DNA from: Prevotellaceae bacterium
GTDB lineage: Bacteria; Bacteroidota; Bacteroidia; Bacteroidales; Bacteroidaceae
Reading direction: 5' to 3'
NCBI GenBank assembly: GCA_015257125.1
Contig: JABZKU010000002.1
Span: forward strand, 1-64,000
DNA length: 64,000 nucleotides
The translations under genes were made by a program, and so were the position numbers. Below the pieces are notes generated by a model, which was not told the DNA's origin, did not search any database, and was given only the letters and a program-made list of their open reading frames with translations. The stretch's first letter is position 1. Each line of letters starts with the position of its first letter. Shown piece by piece: positions 52,771-60,978 of the stretch.

Positions 52771-53316
52771 ATGGTATATATACTTTTGCTACGAGGTATC
52801 AATGTAGGCGGAAAGAACAAAGTGATTATGAGTGAGCTGAAGAAAAAACTTTTGGATGAGGGGTTTGAAAAAGTGGACTCTTACATCAATAGCGGAAATT
52901 TGTTTTTCAGCAGTGCACTCAGTCCCGAAAATTGTATCTCGAAGATTGCACGATTATTAGACCTAAACTACGATTTCTCTATCCCATTTGCAGTGATAAG
53001 CAGAGAGGAGTATTTAGAAGAAAGAGCTGCATTGCCAGATTGGTGGCAAGGAGACTTGGCAAGAAAAGATGTTCTTTTTGTTTCCAATGGCATGGACAAA
53101 TCAGCCATTGTGGATTTCATCAACGAATCCGAGTTCCACAATGAAATCGTTCATCTGGGCAGGAATGCGATCTTCTGGGGAAAATATGATGAAGCAGAAT
53201 ATCTGAAATCAACCTACCATAAGCAACTCACGAAACAAGCTTTTTACAAGTACATTACGATCAGAAACGGAAAGACCTACGAAAAGATCGCAGACATTCT
53301 GGAGGGAAAAGGGTGA
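52771..53316 (+). CDS. DUF1697 family protein, AT-rich
   Basis: 181-aa protein with the family start YILLLRGINVGGKNKVIMSE and the internal YINSGNLFFSS. DUF1697 proteins are widespread and uncharacterised. The start at ATG 52771 matches the family; an in-frame start 27 bp upstream adds unconserved residues. Codon usage and base composition are visibly AT-richer than every neighbour (many AAA, GAA, ATT codons), and it lies alone between two terminators' worth of spacer, so recent acquisition is likely. Ends at a bidirectional hairpin. Confidence 0.88.
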   Translation: MVYILLLRGINVGGKNKVIMSELKKKLLDEGFEKVDSYINSGNLFFSSALSPENCISKIARLLDLNYDFSIPFAVISREEYLEERAALPDWWQGDLARKDVLFVSNGMDKSAIVDFINESEFHNEIVHLGRNAIFWGKYDEAEYLKSTYHKQLTKQAFYKYITIRNGKTYEKIADILEGKG

Positions 53317-53353
53317 GGCTACCCACCAATCGCTGCAAACGGCCATAAAAAAG

Positions 53354-53391
53354 AACCGCCGCACTCAAAAAAATATTCGAGTGCGGCGGTT
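53354..53391. terminator. Bidirectional terminator between DUF1697 gene and bcp
   Basis: 13-bp perfect stem AACCGCCGCACTC (53354-53366) with 53379-53391, A-rich loop, T-runs on both strands. Confidence 0.85.
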
Positions 53392-53450
53392 TTCGATGCC
53401 AACTGCGCGCGTTGTGACGCGGCAAGGGCGATGTGTAGCGAAAATCGGCC

Positions 53451-53918
53451 TTAGGCTTTGGGCGCGACGGCTTTCAAGATTTGTTCGGCGTGGATTTTTG
53501 TGCGAATCTGTCCGGGGGTGAAGATGCGCTCCACACATCCCTGTTCGTCGATGAGGAAGGTGGTGCGCAAGAGGCCGACGGTGATGCGGCCGTAGCGATT
53601 CTTTTCGCCCCACACGCCCATGGCTTCGATGAGTCGCTTGTCGGTGTCGGCAATGAGGGGGAAGGGCAAGGACTGGGCGGCGGCAAACTTCTGATGGCTC
53701 TCGGCCGAATCGGCGCTTACGCCCAAGATATCGTAGCCCAAGGCCTGCAATTCGCCGAAATGATCGCGCAACGAGCAGGCTTCGGCCGTACAACCGGGGG
53801 TGGAATCCTTGGGATAAAAATAAAGTATGACCTTACGGCCGGAGAAATCGCTCATGCGCCATTCGCGTCCCTCCTGATCGACTCCGAGAACTTCGGGTAC
53901 TTTGTCTCCGATTTGCAT
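53451..53918 (-). CDS. bcp: Thioredoxin-dependent peroxiredoxin (Bcp/PrxQ)
   Basis: 155-aa thiol peroxidase reducing hydrogen and organic peroxides. Peroxidatic Cys and resolving Cys in DSTPGCTAEACSLRD (C-x4-C, the PrxQ arrangement), preceded by YFYPKD, and the later GVSADSAESHQKFA and GRITVGLLRTTFLID segments. ATG 53918 opens the conserved MQIGDKVPE; the upstream in-frame extension runs through the promoter. An AT palindrome, AATATATATATT (53925-53936), lies just upstream of the ATG. Confidence 0.95.
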   Translation of the reverse strand: MQIGDKVPEVLGVDQEGREWRMSDFSGRKVILYFYPKDSTPGCTAEACSLRDHFGELQALGYDILGVSADSAESHQKFAAAQSLPFPLIADTDKRLIEAMGVWGEKNRYGRITVGLLRTTFLIDEQGCVERIFTPGQIRTKIHAEQILKAVAPKA

Positions 53919-53924
53919 AGTGAT

Positions 53925-53936
53925 AATATATATATT
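53925..53936. promoter_or_regulatory. AT-rich palindrome upstream of bcp
   Basis: 12-bp palindrome AATATATATATT 6 bp upstream of the bcp start codon. It could act on RNA stability or as an operator; no evidence beyond symmetry and position. Confidence 0.3.
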
Positions 53937-54128
53937 GTGATGTTGAGATGAGACAACAAAGATGCACATTCTTCGGCGTTCCACCAAACGAACGGAACCT
54001 TAAAGCGCACTCGACATATCTTCCGCGATGTATTTTAACATCCACAAACAACGAATGAACGGAGGCAAGGGGGAGAAAAGCCCACGACTTTTTTGCGGAC
54101 AAAGGTTGGTTATGTCGGGCTTGTGGCG
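53937..54128. other. Divergent intergenic region bcp / gpmA
   Basis: Contains a CATCTTTG near-consensus -7 box for bcp (53955-53962, minus), one unit of the A/T-tract repeat (54073-54095) and the -33 of gpmA. No gene seen. Confidence 0.5.
54073..54095. repeat. Phased A/T-tract repeat, single unit
   Basis: GAAAAGCCCACGACTTTTTTG, one unit of the dispersed intergenic repeat. Confidence 0.45.
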
Positions 54129-54136
54129 TAACTTTG
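54106..54136 (+). promoter_or_regulatory. Promoter of gpmA
   Basis: TTG (54106-54108), 20-bp spacer, TAACTTTG (54129-54136) and C; 87-nt leader to the ATG at 54223. Confidence 0.75.
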
Positions 54137-54222
54137 CAATGCACCTGCGTGCGGTGTGGCCGAGCGCAACCCACAACGGTGCTTTTTCACAGCATCACAC
54201 TATACAAATCACAGCATACACA

Positions 54223-54969
54223 ATGAAAAGAATCGTTTTGCTCCGCCACGGCCAAAGCCAGTGGAACCTCGAAAACCGCTTCACCGGTTGGACCGACGTA
54301 GACCTTACCGAACAAGGTTTGGAAGAAGCTCGCAAAGCCGGCGAACTCTTGAAGAAAGAAGGCTTCAAGTTCGGCATGGCTTACACTTCTTACCTGAAGC
54401 GTGCCATCAAGACCCTCAACAACGTGATCGACGCAATGAATGCAGATTGGATCCCCGTGCAGAAGTCTTGGCGCTTGAACGAAAAGCACTACGGCATGCT
54501 CCAAGGCCTCAACAAGAGCGAGACGGCTGCCAAGTATGGCGAAGAACAAGTGCTGGTTTGGCGTCGTAGCTTCGACATTGCACCCGATGCCATCGCTGAA
54601 GATGACAAGGAACGCAACGCGAAGTACGAAGATCGCTACGCTGAAGTGGCTGACGCCGAACTTCCCCGCACCGAGTCGCTCAAAGACTGCATCGGTCGCA
54701 CCCTTCCCTACTGGACGGCCGTGATCTTCCCCACCCTCAAGAAGGTAGACGACCTCCTCGTGGTGGCGCACGGTAACAGCCTCCGCGGTGTGATCAAGCA
54801 CCTCAAGGGCATCAGCGACGAGGACATCATCAGCCTCAACCTCCCCACGGCACTTCCCTACGTGTTCGAGTTTGACGATGATCTCAACCTCGTGAAGGAC
54901 TACTTCCTCGGCGATCCCGAAGAGATCAAGAAGCTCCAAGAAGCTGTGGCCAACCAAGGTAAAAAATAA
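54223..54969 (+). CDS. gpmA: 2,3-Bisphosphoglycerate-dependent phosphoglycerate mutase
   Basis: 248-aa glycolytic enzyme interconverting 3- and 2-phosphoglycerate. Histidine-phosphatase motif LLRHGQSQWN with phospho-acceptor His9, RFTGWTDVDLTEQG, LNEKHYGMLQGLNKSETA and the second His in VVAHGNSLRGVIKHL. Length equals E. coli GpmA (about 250). ATG 54223 opens the conserved MKRIVLLRHG; the longer in-frame extension covers the promoter. Feeds the enolase at the other end of the window. Confidence 0.97.
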   Translation: MKRIVLLRHGQSQWNLENRFTGWTDVDLTEQGLEEARKAGELLKKEGFKFGMAYTSYLKRAIKTLNNVIDAMNADWIPVQKSWRLNEKHYGMLQGLNKSETAAKYGEEQVLVWRRSFDIAPDAIAEDDKERNAKYEDRYAEVADAELPRTESLKDCIGRTLPYWTAVIFPTLKKVDDLLVVAHGNSLRGVIKHLKGISDEDIISLNLPTALPYVFEFDDDLNLVKDYFLGDPEEIKKLQEAVANQGKK

Positions 54970-55005
54970 ACCGGCCACCGGCGACGCCGTTCGCCTCAAC
55001 TCATT

Positions 55006-55040
55006 GCGCATCTTGCCGCGGGGCAAGATGCGCTTTTGTG
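55006..55040 (+). terminator. Terminator of gpmA
   Basis: 12-bp perfect stem GCGCATCTTGCC (55006-55017) with 55022-55033, GCGG loop, then TTTTG. Confidence 0.85.
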
Positions 55041-55423
55041 TTTTCTGACCTGCCGGTCCACGACAAAGCTTTCCTTCTTCGCCACAGAGGGCAGAAGGCG
55101 CACGCGTTTTGGGAACTCCTCGGGCTGTAAATCGCAAGATTCGGGATGATTCACAACGTTCGGCGAGGGAACAAGGCTCAAAAAACAGCGGTTTCATCGG
55201 AAAAATTCTCGCTGTCGAAAAGGCTCTCCGAGAGGGGGCTGCAGGGACTGCTCCTATATAAATAATGTACCCTACAATGCCCTTCAAAATGTAGGATTCG
55301 TAGCAGAAAAAGACGAAAAGTATTTTACTATAAATCAACAACTTGACTTCGCATTGCTGAAGCAACATTGCAGGGGGCGGGTAAAATTCGGCAAAGCGCC
55401 GAGAATATCTGCAGATTTATTAC

Positions 55424-55431
55424 TAACTTTG
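55424..55431 (+). promoter_or_regulatory. Promoter -7 box of the dcw cluster
   Basis: TAACTTTG followed by C, exact TAnnTTTG, 29 bp before the rsmH ATG. No clear -33 element. Confidence 0.65.
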
Positions 55432-55459
55432 CTCGCTACTATATCGTAAATCACACCAC

Positions 55460-56377
55460 ATGCCCACGCTCTGTCCCACCTACCACGTTCCGGTACTGCT
55501 CAACGAGACCGTTGACGGGCTCAACCTGCGCCCTGAAGGCACCTACGTCGATGCCACTTTCGGCGGAGGCGGTCATAGCCGCGAAATCCTCCGCCGTCTC
55601 GGTCCGGAAGGCCGACTTTATGGTTTCGACCAGGACGCCGATGCCCGAAACAACGTGCCGGACGACGAACGCTTCACGTTTGTGGCCGCGAACTTCCGCT
55701 TCCTGCCCAACTGGATGCGCTATCACGGCGAAACGGAGGGAGTGGACGGCGTGTTGGCGGACTTGGGCGTGTCGAGTCACCACTTCGACGACGAAACGCG
55801 GGGCTTTTCCTTCCGTTTCGACGCACCGCTCGATATGCGCATGAACACCCGCGGCGGCATTACCGCAGCCGAGGTGCTCAACACCTACGATGAAGCCGAC
55901 TTAGCGCGCATTTTCCACCTGTTCGGCGAACTGAAAAACGCAAGACGCTTGGCTTCGGCCGTGGTGAAGACGCGCGGCACAAAGCCGTTCGCAGAAATTG
56001 CCGATTTGCTCAGTTGCGTGCAACCGTTCGTGCCGAAAGAGCGCGAGAAAAAAGACTTGGCCAAGGTGTTTCAAGCCTTGCGCATCGAGGTGAACCACGA
56101 GATGGATGTGCTCCACGCCTTGCTCGAAGGGGCACTCCGCGTGTTGAAACCGGGAGGACGCCTCTCGATTCTCACTTATCACAGTCTTGAAGACAGAATG
56201 GTGAAGAACTTTATGCGCGCCGGCAATATCGAAGGGAAAGTGGAACAAGATTTCTACGGCAACCGCTTGGCTCCCCTGCGACCGGTCAACAATAAAGTGA
56301 TTGTTCCCTCTGCCGAGGAGCAAGCTGAAAACCCCCGAAGCCGAAGCGCGAAACTTCGCGTGGCGGAAAAATGCTGA
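55460..56377 (+). CDS. rsmH: 16S rRNA (cytosine-1402-N4)-methyltransferase
   Basis: 305-aa SAM-dependent methyltransferase (MraW). SAM-binding motif DATFGGGGHSREILRRLGPE, then GVLADLGVSSHHFDDETRGF, MRMNTRGGITAAEVLNTY, FQALRIEVNHEMDVL and ILTYHSLEDRMVKNF. First gene of the dcw cluster here. Its 3' end overlaps the ftsL start by 7 bp. Confidence 0.97.
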   Translation: MPTLCPTYHVPVLLNETVDGLNLRPEGTYVDATFGGGGHSREILRRLGPEGRLYGFDQDADARNNVPDDERFTFVAANFRFLPNWMRYHGETEGVDGVLADLGVSSHHFDDETRGFSFRFDAPLDMRMNTRGGITAAEVLNTYDEADLARIFHLFGELKNARRLASAVVKTRGTKPFAEIADLLSCVQPFVPKEREKKDLAKVFQALRIEVNHEMDVLHALLEGALRVLKPGGRLSILTYHSLEDRMVKNFMRAGNIEGKVEQDFYGNRLAPLRPVNNKVIVPSAEEQAENPRSRSAKLRVAEKC

Positions 56378-56922
56378 ATCGCTCACAGACGCTTTTATCT
56401 ATGGAAAAAGACACGACTCCCGACATGCATGCCGACCGGCCGTTGACGTCGGAACCCGATATGACATCGGCAGAAGCTCCCTCTACCGAAAAACAAGACA
56501 ACGAGGACAAGTGCACTACGGAAAAATCATCCAAAACAAAGGACGATGGCGAATTGGTACTGCCATCTGTCATCTCAATGAACGATGATGAACTTTCGTT
56601 CAGCGGAAAAGCGTTCCTCGAACTGTTGAAGGGAACGACTTTCGGCGAAATGTTCAAACAAAACTATGGTTTTATCACCCTGGTCGTGGTGCTCGTGGTG
56701 GGCTACGTGGCACTCGGCTACACCATCCGCGCAGAAAGACTCGAAAACGACCGCCTCTCGAAAGAAGCGCTCAACTGGCGCTACCGTGCCTTGACTCGTT
56801 CGAGCGAATTGAGGGAGCGTACCCTGCGATCGAACATTGAAAACCACTTGCCGGACTCCACGCTCCACACACCCACCGAGAGTCCTTATGAACTAATGGT
56901 TCCCAAAGCAGACGAAGAATAA
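56371..56922 (+). CDS. ftsL: FtsL-like cell division protein
   Basis: 183-aa bitopic protein with a polar, acidic N-terminus of about 95 residues, one membrane helix about 97-118 (YGFITLVVVLVVGYVALGYT) and a short periplasmic part that looks coiled-coil (IRAERLENDRLSKEALNWRY). This matches the FtsL-type protein found between rsmH and ftsI in Bacteroidales. ATG 56371 overlaps rsmH; ATG 56401 (MEKDTTPD) is an alternative start. In the divisome it would bridge FtsQ/FtsB and the FtsWI synthase. Confidence 0.85.
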   Translation: MLNRSQTLLSMEKDTTPDMHADRPLTSEPDMTSAEAPSTEKQDNEDKCTTEKSSKTKDDGELVLPSVISMNDDELSFSGKAFLELLKGTTFGEMFKQNYGFITLVVVLVVGYVALGYTIRAERLENDRLSKEALNWRYRALTRSSELRERTLRSNIENHLPDSTLHTPTESPYELMVPKADEE

Positions 56923-56950
56923 AAAACCTAACGGCCTAAATCCACACGAT

Positions 56951-59473
56951 ATGGACGATAAACAACCAAAATACAACACCCGAAGAGTGTTGGCTCGCTA
57001 TAAGTTCATTGGTTTCCTCTTTGGATTCTTTGGATTGGTCATTTTGCTCAAGGCGGCCTACTTGATGACGGTGGATCGTGACTATTGGCTGGCTGTGAAC
57101 GCAAAGTTCGAGAGCGAATACAAACCGCTCCCGGCTACTCGTGGCAACATTCTCTCGGCCGACGGCCAACTACTGGCCACGTCCTTGCCGGAATATCGCA
57201 TTTTTCTGGATCCGATGTCGTGGGAACGGGATTCGATCAAAAGAGAAAAAGACCAAAAGCGCCGCGACTCGATTCTGACCCACTGCATGGACAGCATCGT
57301 GAACGGGATGCACCAAATTATTCCCGACTTGGATCCCCAAGCACTTCGCCGTCGCATCATCGAGGGGCGCCGCAAAAAGAAACACAACATCGCGCTCTAC
57401 TCGCAAAAACGCGTCACACATCTCCAACTTTTGGAGTTGAAGAAACTGCCGCTCTTCCGCCTTTCGGTCGGAATGGGGGGCTTTCGCTACGAAGAGTTCC
57501 GCCGCCGCAAAAATCCTTACGGACATTTGGCGGCACGCACGGTGGGTAAACTCCGTTCTGACAATGATTCTGCGCTGAGTGGACTGGAATTGGCTTTTGA
57601 TACCGAACTGAGCGGACGCCCCGGCGTATGTCACCGCGAAAAGGTGTCGAATCGCTATATTGATGTTGTGGACACAACTGCCGAAGACGGTTGCGACGTG
57701 GTGACCACGCTCAATGTGAGCATGCAAGACCTCACAGAAAAAGTGCTCGGCGATCAACTTCGACAGCTTAACGCCCGTGCCGGTATGTGCATCTTGATGG
57801 AAGTGGCAACCGGTGATGTGAAGGCGATTTCATCGCTCTCGCGACTCAGCGACGGATCGTACGCTGAAATCGAACCGCGCGCCGTAACCAACATGATGGA
57901 ACCGGGATCGGTGTTCAAACCGATGTCGTTTATGGTGGCCATGGACGACGGAAAAATCACGATGAACAGCACATATGACACGGGATCGGGCGTGAAAGAC
58001 ATTTACGGCCGCAAAATGCGCGACGCCGATTGGCGAAAAGGCGGAAATGGTGTGATGACCGTGCCGGAAATCATCAAACGCTCGTCCAATGTGGGCGTGA
58101 GCGGTCTCATCGACCGTGCCTATGGACGCGATCCCGACAAGTTTGTGGAAGGACTGCAGCGCATCGGCATCATGGAAGACTTGCATATTCCCATTCCCGG
58201 CTACCGTGTACCGCGCATTCGCTACAAGCGCGACAATGCAGCCAAATGGTATGGAACAACCCTCTCATGGATGAGCATCGGCTACGAAACTCAGGTGCCG
58301 CCGATCTCTACTTTGACCTTCTACAATGGCGTTGCCAACGGCGGAAAGCTCGTACAACCGCGCTTTGTCACCGAGATTCGACGCAACGACGAGGTGATCA
58401 AAGAATTTCCCGTGGTGGTTTTGCGCGAAAAGATGTGCAAAGACCAAACCCTCCGCGACATTCAAACCTGCCTCGAAGGCGTGATCGGTAAAAACAGCGG
58501 TACGGGTAAAGCGGCCTATTCGAAGTATTTCCGCATGGCCGGTAAGACCGGTACGGCACAAATCTGGAGCAAACACGGTTTTGCGGCCAACTATTTGGTG
58601 AGCTTCGCCGGCTATTTTCCCGCCGACCACCCCAAATATTCGATGATTGTCTGCATTGAGAAAACAGCTCCCGCCTACGGTGGCGCCCACTGCGGCCCGG
58701 TGTTCAAGAAGATCGCCGAAACGGTAATGGCACGCGACCTCAATCCGGATTACCGCACAGCGCGCGACAGCACTGAGCGCTTGCACAGCCTTCCTTTCAT
58801 GGCTGCCGGCAATCTCAACGCACTGAACAACGTTCTCACCGGCATAGGCATGGGACATCAAGGACTTCCCGTCACCGCTTCGGGCATCGTGTGGGGCAAC
58901 AATGCGGGCGAAGACAAACGCATCATCCTCTCTCAAGAAGCAGCCGCGCAGGGTATGCCCTCGCTCATCGGTTATGGGCTGCGCGATGCGGTCTATCGCC
59001 TCGAACGCATGGGATTGCGTGTAAAAGCCACCGGTGTCGGACACGTTGTGCGCCAAAGCATCGCACCGGGTACCAAAGTGCAAAGAGGAATGCGCGTCGG
59101 TTTGCTCCTTTCGCTCAACGACGACCGACACCTCTCGGAGAACGAAGACCTGGCTTTCAGAAGAATGTACGGACTTCCCATCGAAAAAAAGGATAGCACA
59201 CAAAAAACTGCGGATTCATCGCGAACGGCTGCAGTCAAATCGGAGAATTCCGTTGTTTCCAACAGCGATAATAAAAAAACAAAGCCTACTCCTGCCAACC
59301 ACAGCGGAACGAGCCAAAAGAACAAGGAACAAAAGTCCGGTTCTTCGTCGAATTCAAAGTCTACCGCCTCAACCTCCAAAAGCTCCGCCTCGAGTTCCTC
59401 CTCATCAGCGTCCAAAAACGACAAGAACGAGGCCTCTTCCAATAAAAAAACGCCTAAGGGCTCCAAGTCATAA
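56951..59473 (+). CDS. ftsI: Penicillin-binding protein (FtsI/PBP3-type) with PASTA domain
   Basis: 840-aa septal transpeptidase. Membrane anchor about 18-40; dimerisation domain; transpeptidase with S320-x-x-K323 in MEPGSVFKPM, S378-S-N380 in KRSSNVGVS and K532-T-G in AGKTGTAQIW. A PASTA domain follows (about 668-725; MPSLIGYGLRDAVYRLERMG, SIAPGTKVQRGMRVGLLLS). The last ~85 residues are a Ser/Lys/Asn low-complexity tail after KKDSTQKTADSS. Position between ftsL and murE marks it as the divisome enzyme. Tail function unknown. Confidence 0.95.
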   Translation: MDDKQPKYNTRRVLARYKFIGFLFGFFGLVILLKAAYLMTVDRDYWLAVNAKFESEYKPLPATRGNILSADGQLLATSLPEYRIFLDPMSWERDSIKREKDQKRRDSILTHCMDSIVNGMHQIIPDLDPQALRRRIIEGRRKKKHNIALYSQKRVTHLQLLELKKLPLFRLSVGMGGFRYEEFRRRKNPYGHLAARTVGKLRSDNDSALSGLELAFDTELSGRPGVCHREKVSNRYIDVVDTTAEDGCDVVTTLNVSMQDLTEKVLGDQLRQLNARAGMCILMEVATGDVKAISSLSRLSDGSYAEIEPRAVTNMMEPGSVFKPMSFMVAMDDGKITMNSTYDTGSGVKDIYGRKMRDADWRKGGNGVMTVPEIIKRSSNVGVSGLIDRAYGRDPDKFVEGLQRIGIMEDLHIPIPGYRVPRIRYKRDNAAKWYGTTLSWMSIGYETQVPPISTLTFYNGVANGGKLVQPRFVTEIRRNDEVIKEFPVVVLREKMCKDQTLRDIQTCLEGVIGKNSGTGKAAYSKYFRMAGKTGTAQIWSKHGFAANYLVSFAGYFPADHPKYSMIVCIEKTAPAYGGAHCGPVFKKIAETVMARDLNPDYRTARDSTERLHSLPFMAAGNLNALNNVLTGIGMGHQGLPVTASGIVWGNNAGEDKRIILSQEAAAQGMPSLIGYGLRDAVYRLERMGLRVKATGVGHVVRQSIAPGTKVQRGMRVGLLLSLNDDRHLSENEDLAFRRMYGLPIEKKDSTQKTADSSRTAAVKSENSVVSNSDNKKTKPTPANHSGTSQKNKEQKSGSSSNSKSTASTSKSSASSSSSSASKNDKNEASSNKKTPKGSKS

Positions 59474-59482
59474 TCCTATCTC

Positions 59483-60931
59483 ATGTACTTAAAGGATCTA
59501 CTTTTATCGACAGAAATCGTCGATTCCATCGGAAATCTCGAAACGAACATCACCGGCATCGCCATCGACTCGCGTTGTGTTCGCCCCGGTTTCCTTTTTG
59601 TGGCCGTCAAAGGCACACAAACCGACGGCCACGCGTTTGTGGGCAAGGCCGTTGAAAACGGTGCCGCCGCCATTTTAGTGTGCGAGCCCGTCGATGTTCC
59701 GAATTCCCTCACCGTCGTGCGCGTTGCCGACACCGAAAGTCTGGTCGGCACCATCGCCACGCGTTTTTACGGCAATCCTTCGCGCAACCTGCGCCTCGTC
59801 GGGGTGACCGGCACCAACGGCAAGACGACAGTGGCCACAGTGCTCTACCAACTCTACCGCGGTTTGGGCTACAAAGTGGGATTGATTTCGACCGTTTGCA
59901 ACTACATTGACGATCGCGCCGTGGAAGCCACACACACCACCCCCGATCCGATTTCGCTCAACGCGCTTTTGGCCGAAATGGTCGAAGCCGGCTGCGATTA
60001 TGCCTTCATGGAATGCTCGTCACACTCCATCCATCAGCACCGCATCGGCGGTTTGCACTTCGAAGGCGCCCTCTTCACCAACCTTACCCGCGACCATCTC
60101 GACTACCACGGCAGTTTCGAGAATTATCGCGACGCGAAAAAGATGTTTTTCGACGGTTTGAGCAAGGAATCCTTTGCCATTACGAACGCCGACGACCGCA
60201 ATGGCATGATCATGGTGCAAAACTGCGCAGCCAACGTCAAGACGTATAGCACACGTGCCGCTGCCGACTTCAAAGGTCGCATCATCGAAGAAAGTATCGA
60301 GGGCATGCTCCTCGAAATCGACGGACGCGAAGTGAGCGTCCCCTTCGTCGGACGATTCAATGTCAGCAATTTATTGTGTGTTTATGGTGCCGCAGTCATG
60401 CTCGGCGCCGATCGAGACGAAATCCTGCGCGTGATGTCGGGACTTCGCCCCGTCAACGGTCGTTTCGAAGCCATTCGCTCGCCGAAAGGCTTCAGCGCTG
60501 TCATCGACTACGCCCACACGCCCGACGCTTTGGCCAATGTGCTGCAAGCCATTCACGATGTCATCGGCAAAAACGGCCGTATCATCACCGTTTGCGGCGC
60601 CGGCGGCAACCGCGACAAGGGGAAGCGTCCCCTCATGGCGCAAGAAGCGGCGCGACAGTCCGACCAAGTGATCATCACCTCCGACAATCCGCGATTTGAA
60701 CGCCCCGAAGACATCATTCAGGACATGTTGGCCGGACTTGACGACGAGCTACGCGCCAAAACCCTCCACATCACCGACCGCCGCGAAGCCATTCGCGCGG
60801 CTGCGGCCATGGCACGTCCCGGCGATGTCATCCTTGTCGCCGGTAAAGGACACGAACCCTATCAAGAAATCGAAGGCGTCAAACACCATTTCGACGATCA
60901 CGAAGAAGTACGCGCCGCCTTTGGCTGCTAA
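59483..60931 (+). CDS. murE: UDP-MurNAc-L-Ala-D-Glu:meso-diaminopimelate ligase
   Basis: 482-aa Mur ligase adding the third stem-peptide residue. ATP motif VTGTNGKTTVATV (110-116), carbamylated-Lys region, HTPDALANVL and GKGHEPYQEI. The specificity string SDNPRFE (about 402-408) is the diaminopimelate form (DNPR), consistent with dapB in the same window. Nine bp after ftsI. Confidence 0.97.
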   Translation: MYLKDLLLSTEIVDSIGNLETNITGIAIDSRCVRPGFLFVAVKGTQTDGHAFVGKAVENGAAAILVCEPVDVPNSLTVVRVADTESLVGTIATRFYGNPSRNLRLVGVTGTNGKTTVATVLYQLYRGLGYKVGLISTVCNYIDDRAVEATHTTPDPISLNALLAEMVEAGCDYAFMECSSHSIHQHRIGGLHFEGALFTNLTRDHLDYHGSFENYRDAKKMFFDGLSKESFAITNADDRNGMIMVQNCAANVKTYSTRAAADFKGRIIEESIEGMLLEIDGREVSVPFVGRFNVSNLLCVYGAAVMLGADRDEILRVMSGLRPVNGRFEAIRSPKGFSAVIDYAHTPDALANVLQAIHDVIGKNGRIITVCGAGGNRDKGKRPLMAQEAARQSDQVIITSDNPRFERPEDIIQDMLAGLDDELRAKTLHITDRREAIRAAAAMARPGDVILVAGKGHEPYQEIEGVKHHFDDHEEVRAAFGC

Positions 60932-60978
60932 CCAACGGTCTTTTTGCGTCTCTTCTCCACTTTTTTCCCCATTTCATC

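Larger units (their letters stand above)
54970..55459. other. Intergenic region before the dcw cluster
   Basis: Contains the gpmA terminator (55006-55040), an AT-rich patch near 55255-55340 and the dcw promoter (55424-55431). mraZ, which usually starts the cluster, is not here on either strand. Confidence 0.6.
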
